Source: Bacteroidales bacterium Bact_16
GTDB lineage: Bacteria > Bacteroidota > Bacteroidia > Bacteroidales > UBA932
DNA: 6,298 nucleotides
Assembly: GCA_001602885.1 (NCBI GenBank)
Contig: LUZH01000144.1
Coordinates: 1 to 6,298, forward strand
Direction: 5' to 3'
Positions 1 through 6,157 of the stretch are shown one piece after another. The notes under the pieces are model-generated. The model saw nothing but the letters and a program-made list of their open reading frames with translations, was not told the origin of the DNA and did no database searches. A program made the translations under genes and the position numbers. Every line of letters begins with the position of its first letter. Positions within the stretch are counted from its first letter, which is position 1.

Positions 1-25
1 CCAGTATGAGCGTCAAAACTTTCAT
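1..25 (-). CDS. Start of a further gene of the MoxR/DUF58 operon (partial, cut by window edge)
   Basis: An ATG on the minus strand (bases 25-23) overlaps the TGA stop of the DUF58 gene in an ATGA arrangement and opens a frame reading MKVLTLIL up to the edge. The basic residue followed by a hydrophobic run is what the beginning of a signal peptide or membrane anchor looks like. In Bacteroidota bat-type loci the gene after the DUF58 gene commonly encodes an exported or membrane protein, which fits, but eight residues cannot identify it. The ATGA overlap suggests translation coupled to the DUF58 gene. Function is not assigned. Confidence 0.5.
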
Positions 26-924
26 CTGCGGCTAAACAGGGCCATCAGGCCCTTGACATAATCGTCGTCCGTGGAAATGTCCACGTGGTCGACCTTGTAT
101 TTGTTGAACAGCGCCCTCTGCCGGGCGGTCTGGTCGGCGAACCAGCGCTCGTAGGCCACGCGGACCCTGCGGCTGTCGGTGTCGACCCAGGCGGCCGCGC
201 CGGTCTCGCTGTCCTTGACGTGGACGAAGCCCACGGCGGGCAGCGAGCGCTCGCGCGGGTCGTGCACCTGGATCACGCTCAGGTCGTGGCGGCCCACCGC
301 CACCTTGAGCGCATCCTCATAGCGCGGGTTGCCCTGCGCGTCCGCGTCCATCAGGTCGCTGAGCAGGAAGGCGGTGCATTTCTTCTTGATCGCGTTGGTC
401 AGGAATTTCAGCGCCGCGCCGATGTCCGTGCCGTCGGAGGCCGGCTGCAGTTCCAGCATCTCGCGGATGATGTGCAGCAGGTGCGAGCGGCCCTTTCCGG
501 GCGGGATGAATTTCTCGACCCGGTCGGAGAAGAACAGCGCGCCCACCTTGTCGTTGTTGAGGATGGCGCTGAAACTCAGCACGGCCGCGATCTCCGCGAG
601 GCGCTCGCGCTTGGTGCCGGCCGCCGTGCCGAACAGGCCCGAGCGGCTCACGTCCACGAGCAGCACCACCGTCAGCTCGCGCTCCTCCTCGAAGACCTTG
701 ACGTACGGGGCGTGCAGGCGCGCCGTGACGTTCCAGTCCATCGAGCGCACGTCGTCCCCCCACTGGTACTCCCGCACCTCGCTGAAGGCCATACCAAGGC
801 CCTTGAAGGCCGAATGGTACTCGCCGGCGAAAATCTGGTGGGAGAGCGCCCTGGTCTTGATCTCGATCTTCCTGACTTGCTTCAGGAGCTCGGTCGCGCT
901 GGTATTACGGGACGATGACGGCAT
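22..924 (-). CDS. DUF58-family protein with von Willebrand factor A-like fold (MoxR partner, bat-locus type)
   Basis: This 300-residue protein shows the DUF58 signature around residues 44-69 (FSEVREYQWGDD...DWNVTAR), followed by a von Willebrand A-like domain. The metal-site motif DxSxS is present as D91-S93-S95, with candidate further ligands T166 (in GTDIG) and D190 (in LLSDLMD). No signal peptide or membrane segment is evident, so it is probably cytoplasmic or peripheral to the inner membrane. Family knowledge: DUF58 proteins are encoded beside MoxR AAA+ ATPases and are thought to work with them in assembling or activating envelope or metal-dependent complexes; in Bacteroides such genes belong to the aerotolerance (bat) locus. 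The start overlaps the end of moxR by 20 bases in another frame, implying translational coupling. I see no alternative ATG near the start. The exact biochemical role is unknown. Confidence 0.9.
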   Translation of the reverse strand: MPSSSRNTSATELLKQVRKIEIKTRALSHQIFAGEYHSAFKGLGMAFSEVREYQWGDDVRSMDWNVTARLHAPYVKVFEEERELTVVLLVDVSRSGLFGTAAGTKRERLAEIAAVLSFSAILNNDKVGALFFSDRVEKFIPPGKGRSHLLHIIREMLELQPASDGTDIGAALKFLTNAIKKKCTAFLLSDLMDADAQGNPRYEDALKVAVGRHDLSVIQVHDPRERSLPAVGFVHVKDSETGAAAWVDTDSRRVRVAYERWFADQTARQRALFNKYKVDHVDISTDDDYVKGLMALFSRR

Positions 925-1906
925 TGATGACCTGCTCGATGATATCTTCGGTCGTGACGTTTTCGGCTTCGGCTTCGTAGGTCAGGCCGATGCGGTGACG
1001 CAGCACTTCCGGGCACACGGCGCGCACGTCCTCGGGGATGACGTAGCCGCGGCGCTTGATGAACGCATAGGCCTTGGCCGCCAGCGCGAGGCTGATGCTC
1101 GCACGCGGCGAACCGCCGTAGGCGATCAGGTCCTTGAGGCCCTTCAGGCCGTATTCTTCCGGGGTGCGGGTGGCGTAGACGATGTCCACGATATACCGCT
1201 CGATCTTCTCGTCCATATAGACCTCGCGCACGAGTTCGCGGGCCCGGACGATGTCCTCGGGACGCACGACGGGCGCGACCTCGGGGAAAGTCCCGGCGTT
1301 GTTCATCCGGATGATGAGCTTCTCCTCGTCCTTCTTGGGATAACCCACCACGACCTTCAGCATGAAGCGGTCCACCTGGGCCTCCGGGAGGGGGTAGGTG
1401 CCTTCCTGCTCGATCGGGTTCTGCGTGGCCATCACGAGGAAAGGACGCGGCAGCGGGTAGGTCTGGTCGCCCAGGGTGATCTGCCGCTCCTGCATCGCCT
1501 CGAGCAGGGCGGACTGGACCTTGGCCGGGGCGCGGTTGATCTCGTCCGCGAGGATGAAATTGGCGAACACGGGGCCTTTATGCACTTCGAACTGTTCTTT
1601 CTTCTGGGAGTAGATCAGGGTGCCGGTCACGTCGGCCGGCAGCAGGTCGGGGGTGAACTGGATGCGGCTGAACTTGCCGTCCACGGCCTTGGCGAGGGTG
1701 CTAATGGCCAGGGTCTTGGCCAGGCCCGGCACGCCTTCGAGCAGGATGTGCCCGTCGGCGAGCATCGCGATCATCAGGTTCTCCACCAGGTGCTTCTGCC
1801 CCACGATCACCTTGCCCATCTCCAGCGACAGGAGATCCACGAACGCGCTCTCTTTCTGGATGCGGTCGTTGAGCTCCTTGATGTTTACACTTTCCATATA
1901 ATTCAT
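905..1906 (-). CDS. moxR: MoxR-family AAA+ ATPase
   Basis: This 333-residue protein has the full set of MoxR AAA+ motifs. Walker A is GVPGLAKT (residues 58-65), Walker B is FILADEINR (117-125, with D121 and E122), sensor 1 is ATQNP (N163), and the arginine-finger segment is EAQVDRF (R180). A sensor-2-like GGSPRAS follows in the C-terminal lid domain. The length is typical for the family. MoxR ATPases act as chaperone-like remodelers that use ATP to mature or activate partner complexes, usually with a neighbouring von Willebrand-domain protein; here the DUF58 gene overlaps its 3' end. The call uses the ATG at 1906; a second in-frame ATG at 1897 (Met4) is equally possible, since neither has a Shine-Dalgarno sequence. 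The gene is divergent from truA across 17 bases. I found no convincing promoter box for it on the minus strand. Confidence 0.95.
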   Translation of the reverse strand: MNYMESVNIKELNDRIQKESAFVDLLSLEMGKVIVGQKHLVENLMIAMLADGHILLEGVPGLAKTLAISTLAKAVDGKFSRIQFTPDLLPADVTGTLIYSQKKEQFEVHKGPVFANFILADEINRAPAKVQSALLEAMQERQITLGDQTYPLPRPFLVMATQNPIEQEGTYPLPEAQVDRFMLKVVVGYPKKDEEKLIIRMNNAGTFPEVAPVVRPEDIVRARELVREVYMDEKIERYIVDIVYATRTPEEYGLKGLKDLIAYGGSPRASISLALAAKAYAFIKRRGYVIPEDVRAVCPEVLRHRIGLTYEAEAENVTTEDIIEQVINAVIVP

Positions 1907-1914
1907 TAATTTTG
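1884..1914 (+). promoter_or_regulatory. Predicted Bacteroidota-type promoter for truA
   Basis: TAATTTTG at 1907-1914 is a perfect match to the Bacteroidota -7 consensus TAnnTTTG. TTTA at 1884-1887 differs by one base from the -33 element TTTG and lies 19 bases upstream, a normal spacing. Transcription would begin near 1919-1922, only a few bases before the truA ATG at 1924, so the mRNA would be nearly leaderless. The -33 half lies inside the first codons of the divergent moxR gene. This is a prediction from the motif alone. Confidence 0.6.
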
Positions 1915-1923
1915 CGGTCAGTT

Positions 1924-2721
1924 ATGCGCTATCTCGTCAAACTCTCCTACAACGGCGCGGATTTCTGCGGCTGGCAGATCCAACCTGACGCCCCGAGTGT
2001 CCAGCAGACGCTCGAGAGCGCCCTGTCCACCCTGCTGCACGCAGCCGTGTCCGTGACCGGCGCAGGCCGGACTGACACGGGCGTCAACGCAATCGGCTAC
2101 GTCGCACATTTTGACGCAGCCGGGGAGCTTGACACGCACCAATTGCGCTACAAATTGAATGCCATCCTGCCCCGTTCGGTGGTGATCCACGAGATCGCTC
2201 CGGCGGCGCCGGAGTTCCACGCCAGGTTCGACGCTACAAGACGCGAATATACGTATTTTCTGCATCGCGTCAAAGACCCTTTCGTCGATGCGTTTTCCTA
2301 TCTCTACACCTTTCCCGGCGTGGATTTCGACGCGATGAACACCGCCGCGCAGGCGCTGGTCGGGCAGCACGATTTCCGCTGTTTCGAGAAGACGGGCGCC
2401 GACTCCAAGACCTCGCTCTGCACGGTCTTCGAAGCCGGCTGGCACCGCTACACGCCCACCCACCTCGCACTGACAGGACGTCAGGGCGGCGACGACTACT
2501 GGTACTTCCGGATCGCCGCCGACCGCTTCCTGCGCAACATGGTCCGCGCCGTGGTCGGCACGCTCCTCGAAGTCGGGCGCGGGAAGCGGCCGGCCGGGGA
2601 CTTCACCTCCCTGGTCCTGCCCCCGGATTTCGACCTGTCGGGCGAGAAGGTCTCGAGACGTAGTCTCGCGGGCGAAAGCGCCCCCGCGCAGGCCCTCTTC
2701 CTCAGCGAAGTCGATTATTGA
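1924..2721 (+). CDS. truA: tRNA pseudouridine(38-40) synthase TruA
   Basis: This cytoplasmic enzyme isomerises uridines at positions 38-40 of the tRNA anticodon arm to pseudouridine. The 265-residue product begins MRYLVKLSYNGADFCGWQ, a classic TruA opening. The catalytic aspartate is D51 in GRTDTGV (equivalent to D60 in the E. coli enzyme). The late conserved segment RFLRNMVRAVVGTLLEVGRGK is also present. Length matches the family. One small deviation is Asn where many TruA proteins have His just after the catalytic loop (GVNA rather than GVHA). The start was set at the ATG at 1924, which matches family N-termini; the in-frame TTG at 1912 overlaps the -7 promoter box and is unlikely. The gene is divergent from moxR and separated by 123 bases from exbB, which has its own promoter signal, so it may be monocistronic. 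Confidence 0.96.
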   Translation: MRYLVKLSYNGADFCGWQIQPDAPSVQQTLESALSTLLHAAVSVTGAGRTDTGVNAIGYVAHFDAAGELDTHQLRYKLNAILPRSVVIHEIAPAAPEFHARFDATRREYTYFLHRVKDPFVDAFSYLYTFPGVDFDAMNTAAQALVGQHDFRCFEKTGADSKTSLCTVFEAGWHRYTPTHLALTGRQGGDDYWYFRIAADRFLRNMVRAVVGTLLEVGRGKRPAGDFTSLVLPPDFDLSGEKVSRRSLAGESAPAQALFLSEVDY

Positions 2722-2742
2722 TTACAGATTTCTTGATTATCA

Positions 2743-2761
2743 GGCCGAAAACGGCCGAAAA
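2743..2761 (+). repeat. 9-bp direct repeat at 10-bp period upstream of exbB, with embedded inverted repeat
   Basis: GGCCGAAAA occurs at 2743-2751 and again at 2753-2761, exactly 10 bases apart, that is, one helical turn. The same stretch contains the perfect inverted repeat GGCCG-AAAA-CGGCC (2743-2756). A third A-tract (2766-2770) follows at a similar phase, so the segment may be curved. It lies where the -33 element of the exbB promoter would be expected. No T-run follows the hairpin on the plus strand, so it does not look like a terminator for truA. An operator or activator site is an inference. Confidence 0.5.
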
Positions 2762-2776
2762 TCCCAAAAATCTCCG

Positions 2777-2784
2777 TATATTTG
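2777..2784 (+). promoter_or_regulatory. Predicted -7 box of the exbB-exbD-tonB promoter
   Basis: TATATTTG matches the Bacteroidota -7 consensus TAnnTTTG perfectly and lies in the AT-rich gap between truA and exbB. Transcription should begin near 2789-2792, giving a leader of about 55 bases before the exbB ATG. No TTTG-like -33 element exists at the expected 19-21 base spacing; that place is filled by the GGCCGAAAA repeats. The leader contains small palindromes (TGCCAT-A-ATGGgCA at 2793-2806 and TTTGCAAA at 2812-2819) but no Shine-Dalgarno sequence. Confidence 0.65.
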
Positions 2785-2844
2785 TACGATTATGCCATAA
2801 TGGGCAGATTATTTGCAAACGTTGTTTACTAAAACGACCTGAAT

Positions 2845-3546
2845 ATGTTATCGATTCTCCTCCAGACAGACATCGCGCAGGCAGTTCCCGTGCAGCAGGA
2901 GATGTCTTATTCGCTTATCGAGATGGCGGCCAAGGGCGGCCCCCTGATGTGGGTCCTCCTCGCTCTCTCGATCATCGCCATCTACATTTTCGGCAAGAAG
3001 TGGTGGATCATCCGCCAGGCCGGCAAGATCGACAAGGATTTCATCAACGACATCCGCGACTATATCCACGAAGGCAAGACCAAGTCCGCCCGGACGCTGT
3101 GCGAGAAATACGACGCGCCCGTCGCCCGGATGGTCGAGGCCGGCATCGCCCGCCTGGGCAAGCCCGCCACTGACGTGCAGGCAGCCATCGAGAATGTAGG
3201 CAACGTCGAGGTGGCCCGCCTGGAGAAGGGGCTCCCCTACCTCGCGACCATCGCGGGCGGCGCCCCGATGATCGGTTTCCTCGGCACCGTGATCGGTATG
3301 GTGCAGGCGTTCTTCAACATGTCCAACGCCGGCAACAACATCGACATCACCCTCCTGTCGAGCGGCATCTACACCGCCATGATCACCACCGTCGGCGGTC
3401 TGATCGTGGGTATCCTCGCCTACTTCGGCTACAACTTCCTGACGGCGCGCGTCTCCAATCTCGTGTACAGCATGGAGAACGCCACCATCCAGTTCATGGA
3501 CATGCTCGGCGAGCCTGTCGCCGACGCGGCTAAAGCAGAACAGTAA
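2845..3546 (+). CDS. exbB: ExbB: MotA/TolQ/ExbB proton channel family protein
   Basis: ExbB forms the inner-membrane proton channel scaffold that, with ExbD, energises TonB. The 233-residue sequence has the family layout: a short N-terminal segment, a first membrane helix around residues 32-50, a cytoplasmic region rich in charged residues, and two further helices around 133-157 (ATIAGGAPMIGFLGTVIGM) and 175-198 (IYTAMITTVGGLIVGILAYF). The GTVIGM and TTVGGLIVG stretches are the family hallmarks; T148 and T182 appear to be the pore-lining threonines. The residue aligning with the E. coli helix-3 glutamate (E176) seems to be threonine (T177). The start is the ATG at 2845; an internal ATG at 2902 (Met20) would still keep all helices. 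It is the first gene of the run after a predicted promoter, and its TAA stop overlaps the exbD start by one base. TolQ is the main alternative name. Confidence 0.92.
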   Translation: MLSILLQTDIAQAVPVQQEMSYSLIEMAAKGGPLMWVLLALSIIAIYIFGKKWWIIRQAGKIDKDFINDIRDYIHEGKTKSARTLCEKYDAPVARMVEAGIARLGKPATDVQAAIENVGNVEVARLEKGLPYLATIAGGAPMIGFLGTVIGMVQAFFNMSNAGNNIDITLLSSGIYTAMITTVGGLIVGILAYFGYNFLTARVSNLVYSMENATIQFMDMLGEPVADAAKAEQ

Positions 3547-3956
3547 TGGCTCTCAAGCGTATCACCAAAGCGGATCCCAACATCGCGATGTCCTCCATGA
3601 CGGACATCGTGTTCCTGCTGCTGATCTTCTTCCTGGTGACCTCCACCCTGGTCAATCCCAACGCCCTCAAGCTCCTGCTCCCCAAGAGCACCGGACAGGT
3701 GGGCGCCAAGGCCACGGTGAGCGTCTCCATCAAGGACTGGGGCGAGGACCGCTTCACCTACCACATCAACGGTGCGCAGGAGCCCGTGGCATTCTCCCAG
3801 ATCGAGGATGAGCTGGTGGACCTCCTCCAGAGCGAAGAGGACCCGACCTTCTCCATCTACTCCGACGAGAGCGTGCCCATCGGCGAAGTCGTCCAGGTGA
3901 TGAACATCGCCAAACGCAACCACTACAAAGTCATCCTGGCCACGCAGCCGGAATAA
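3546..3956 (+). CDS. exbD: ExbD: biopolymer transport protein ExbD/TolR family
   Basis: ExbD is the proton-responsive partner that sits in the ExbB pore and passes force to TonB. The 136-residue product has a short cytoplasmic N-terminus (MALKRITKADPNIAMSSM), one membrane helix (about 19-38, TDIVFLLLIFFLVTSTLV) and a periplasmic domain to the end. The essential helix aspartate is D20, equivalent to D25 of E. coli ExbD. The periplasmic part ends with the family-typical segment on PIGEVVQVMNIAKRNHYKVILATQ. The length is typical. The start codon shares one base with the exbB stop (TAATG), indicating translational coupling and balanced synthesis with ExbB. The protein could be called TolR by family, but the tonB gene directly after it favours ExbD. 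Confidence 0.92.
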   Translation: MALKRITKADPNIAMSSMTDIVFLLLIFFLVTSTLVNPNALKLLLPKSTGQVGAKATVSVSIKDWGEDRFTYHINGAQEPVAFSQIEDELVDLLQSEEDPTFSIYSDESVPIGEVVQVMNIAKRNHYKVILATQPE

Positions 3957-3965
3957 ATAACCACC

Positions 3966-4742
3966 ATGCAGAACGACCAGATCATCAGAATCAAGCGCGA
4001 GCGCAACGCACGGATCACCGGCATCCTCCTGTCGGTGGCCGCCCACGTGTGCGCCCTCGTCCTGGTCTCGATGTCCGGTCTGAAGTACATCTACCCCCCT
4101 CCCCAGGAGCAGTCGATGCTGATCGACTTCACCGAAGCCCCCGAGCTGACTCAGCAGCCGCAGGGACAGGAGCCCCTTGCCGAGGAGGTTGACCTCACGC
4201 GTCCCGTCGAACTGGCGCAACGGAGCGAGTCCCCCTATGTGGCCGACAGGCCCAACGAGACCCCGCAGACGCAGCCCGATCCGGTCGGAGACGTGGAGGT
4301 GCCGACCCCCGAGCCGAAAGAACCTGCCCTGGACCCCAGGGCTTCCTTCCCCGGGATGTCCCGCAAAGACACGGCCAGCACGGCCCCGCACGCGGCTTCC
4401 GAGCCGGGCGCGGCCTTCAAGGCCGGTCAACCGCAGGGCAATACTGACCATGGCCGCACAGACGGCAAGCCCAACGCCCACGTCGAAGGACGCAGCACGG
4501 TGGGCAATATCCCACGTCCCGTGTATAACGTACAGGAAAGCGGAGACGTAATCGTTACCATTTGGGTGGACAACTACGGCAACGTAGTCAGAGCCGTGCC
4601 GGGAGGCGACGGCACCACCGTTACAGACAAAGCCCTCTGGGCGGCGGCGCGCAAAGCCGCGCTCGAGACGCATTTCAACATGAGCGCGGACGCACCGGCG
4701 ATGCAGGAGGGCACAATTACTTATCATTTTAAACTCAAGTAG
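3966..4742 (+). CDS. tonB: TonB-family energy transducer
   Basis: TonB links the ExbB-ExbD motor to outer-membrane TonB-dependent receptors. The 258-residue product has a basic N-terminus (IKRERNAR), a membrane anchor around residues 17-37, a long Pro/Glu/Gln-rich periplasmic linker (about 41-185), and a compact C-terminal TonB domain (about 186-258). The anchor carries the SxxxH signature (S23, H27), matching S16/H20 of E. coli TonB, which is needed for contact with ExbB-ExbD. The C-terminal domain reads SGDVIVTIWVDNYGNVVRAV, then a GTTVTDKALWAAARKAAL segment, and ends with a beta strand (TITYHFKLK). It starts nine bases after exbD and ends two bases before the next gene, so one transcript is likely. 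TolA is the alternative, but the SxxxH motif and C-terminal domain support TonB. Confidence 0.9.
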   Translation: MQNDQIIRIKRERNARITGILLSVAAHVCALVLVSMSGLKYIYPPPQEQSMLIDFTEAPELTQQPQGQEPLAEEVDLTRPVELAQRSESPYVADRPNETPQTQPDPVGDVEVPTPEPKEPALDPRASFPGMSRKDTASTAPHAASEPGAAFKAGQPQGNTDHGRTDGKPNAHVEGRSTVGNIPRPVYNVQESGDVIVTIWVDNYGNVVRAVPGGDGTTVTDKALWAAARKAALETHFNMSADAPAMQEGTITYHFKLK

Positions 4743-4744
4743 TG

Positions 4745-6157
4745 ATGGACCAATTTACCAAAGAAGGCCGAAAACTTAGACCCAGAAAGACGGCGGGACC
4801 CCGTCCCAGCTCCGAGAAAGTGGAGTACACGCCCGGCGCGCACAGAAGCGAGGGCGAACACAGAAGCAACAATTATGAAGGACACCGCAGCTACGGCGAA
4901 GGCCGTCCGCAGCGCCCCTACGGCGAGAGCCGCGGCAACTACGGCGGCAACCGCGGCGGCAGCTACGGCAACCGCGACAACCGCGGATTCGGCGGCCGCA
5001 ACAGCTACGGCGACAACCGCGGCGGCTACGGCGAGCGCCGCTCCTATGGCGACCGCGACAACCGCGAAGGCGGCGAGCGCCGCTCCTATGGCGAGAACCG
5101 CTCTTACGGCGAGAACCGTTCCTATGGTGAGAACCGCTCCTACGGTGAGAACCGCAGCTACGGCGAAAGCCGCGGCAACAGCTATGGCGACCGTCGTCCC
5201 CGCTCCTACGGCGAGAACCGCGGCGGCTACGGCAACCGCAACGAAGGCCGCAGCTTCGGCGAGGGCCGCAGTTTCGGCGGGCCGCGCAAACCGATGGGCG
5301 GCAAGCCGAAGGGCAAGAAGCCGGGCCGCAAGCCCAACTTCACCCGCGAATCCACGGAAGGCATCAACCGCATGATCAGCCGCCGTCCCGTCGTGAACGG
5401 CAGCGAGAGCACCGAGACTCCGTTCCCGATGCCGATCCAGGACACCGTGCGCCTCAACAAATTCATCGCCAACTCGGGCGTCTGCTCCCGTCGTGAGGCC
5501 GACACCCTCATCCAGGCCGGTGTCGTGACCGTCAACGGCGAGGTCGTGACCGAGCTCGGCACCAAAGTCAACATCTTCACCGACGACATCCGCTTCAACG
5601 GCGAGCGCCTCAAGGGCGAGGAGAAGGTCTACATCGTGATGAACAAGCCCAAGGGCTTCGTGACCACGGCCAGCGACCCCCACGCCGAGAAGACCGTCGT
5701 CGACCTGGTCAAGAACTGCCCGACCCGCGTCTATCCCGTGGGCCGTCTGGACAAGAACACGACCGGCGTGCTGATGCTGACCAACGACGGCGAGATCGCG
5801 GAGCGCCTCACGCATCCTTCCTACGATAAGAAGAAGATCTACCAGGTCGCCCTCGACCGTCCGCTCAGCCAGGAGGATTTCGACAAGATCATGTCCGGCA
5901 TCGAGCTCTCCGACGGAGAGGTCAAGGCCGACGAACTGGAATACATCGACGAGAAAGACAAGCGCAAGCTCGGCATCGAGATCCACTCCGGCAAGAACCG
6001 CATCGTCCGCCGCATCTTCGAGACCCTCGGCTACAGCGTCAAGGCGCTGGACCGCGTCTATTTCGCGGGCCTGACCAAGAAGGGCCTCAAGAAGGGTGAG
6101 TGGCGCTACCTCACCGAGGGCGAGACCAACATTCTGAAGATGGGGGCTTACGTATAA
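4745..6157 (+). CDS. rluB: RluB/RsuA-family rRNA pseudouridine synthase with long SYG/RG-rich low-complexity N-terminus
   Basis: This 470-residue protein combines a disordered N-terminal extension with a complete pseudouridine synthase. Residues 1-180 are rich in Ser, Tyr, Gly, Arg, Asn and Glu, with many SYGE and RGG/RGN motifs and a tandem SYGENR block at 114-143; 181-198 is Lys-rich. An S4 RNA-binding domain follows (about 235-282, [19 protein letters not shown]). The catalytic domain (about 295-465) has D336 in [17 protein letters not shown] as the catalytic aspartate and ends with [17 protein letters not shown]. Family enzymes isomerise specific uridines in rRNA; RluB acts on 23S rRNA, but RluE, RluF or RsuA specificity cannot be excluded. 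Known E. coli relatives are about 220-290 residues, so the extension is the main difference. The ATG at 4745 was preferred over an overlapping GTG at 4742. The stop overlaps era (TAATG). Confidence 0.92.
   Translation: MDQFTKEGRKLRPRKTAGPRPSSEKVEYTPGAHRSEGEHRSNNYEGHRSYGEGRPQRPYGESRGNYGGNRGGSYGNRDNRGFGGRNSYGDNRGGYGERRSYGDRDNREGGERRSYGENRSYGENRSYGENRSYGENRSYGESRGNSYGDRRPRSYGENRGGYGNRNEGRSFGEGRSFGGPRKPMGGKPKGKKPGRKPNFTRESTEGINRMISRRPVVNGSESTETPFPMPIQDTVRLNKFIANSGVCSRREADTLIQAGVVTVNGEVVTELGTKVNIFTDDIRFNGERLKGEEKVYIVMNKPKGFVTTASDPHAEKTVVDLVKNCPTRVYPVGRLDKNTTGVLMLTNDGEIAERLTHPSYDKKKIYQVALDRPLSQEDFDKIMSGIELSDGEVKADELEYIDEKDKRKLGIEIHSGKNRIVRRIFETLGYSVKALDRVYFAGLTKKGLKKGEWRYLTEGETNILKMGAYV
5084..5173 (+). 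repeat. Five tandem 18-bp units encoding SYGENR within the pseudouridine synthase
   Basis: Five consecutive in-frame 18-bp units encode SYGENR four times and then SYGESR (residues 114-143). No two units are identical in DNA: serine is TCC, TCT or AGC, tyrosine TAT or TAC, glycine GGC or GGT, while the first four peptide units are identical. Related, less regular SYG and RG motifs extend on both sides from about 4885 to 5280. An 18-bp period keeps the reading frame if copies are gained or lost. Confidence 0.9.

Noticed and set aside
329..1909. Long open frame on the plus strand (526 residues) opposite moxR and the DUF58 gene
   Set aside because: The MoxR Walker, sensor and arginine-finger motifs and the DUF58 signature are on the minus strand; the plus-strand product has no recognisable domain.
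1912..1923. TTG start adding four residues to TruA
   Set aside because: The TTG overlaps the -7 promoter box, and the ATG at 1924 gives the usual TruA N-terminus (MRYLVKLSYNG).
2743..2756. GGCCG-AAAA-CGGCC as a Rho-independent terminator of truA
   Set aside because: The stem is only 5 bp and is followed by an A-rich, not T-rich, stretch on the plus strand; an operator or curved-DNA element is more plausible.
2718..3173. Plus-strand open frame (151 residues) starting at the truA stop
   Set aside because: It runs through the AT-rich promoter gap and then out of frame through exbB, with no family-like sequence.
3429..4727. Long open frame on the minus strand (432 residues) opposite exbD and tonB
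   Set aside because: It lies wholly opposite genes with recognised motifs, resembles no known family, and is explained by GC-rich codon bias.
5084..5173. Tandem repeats as a CRISPR-like array
   Set aside because: The units are contiguous, in frame, without spacers, and encode a repeated hexapeptide inside a real gene.
4724..5986. Long open frame on the minus strand (420 residues, Ala/Val-rich) opposite the pseudouridine synthase
   Set aside because: It is the antisense of the repetitive SYG/RG-coding region in GC-rich DNA, where stops are rare; its composition is monotonous and the plus-strand gene has clear S4 and catalytic motifs.
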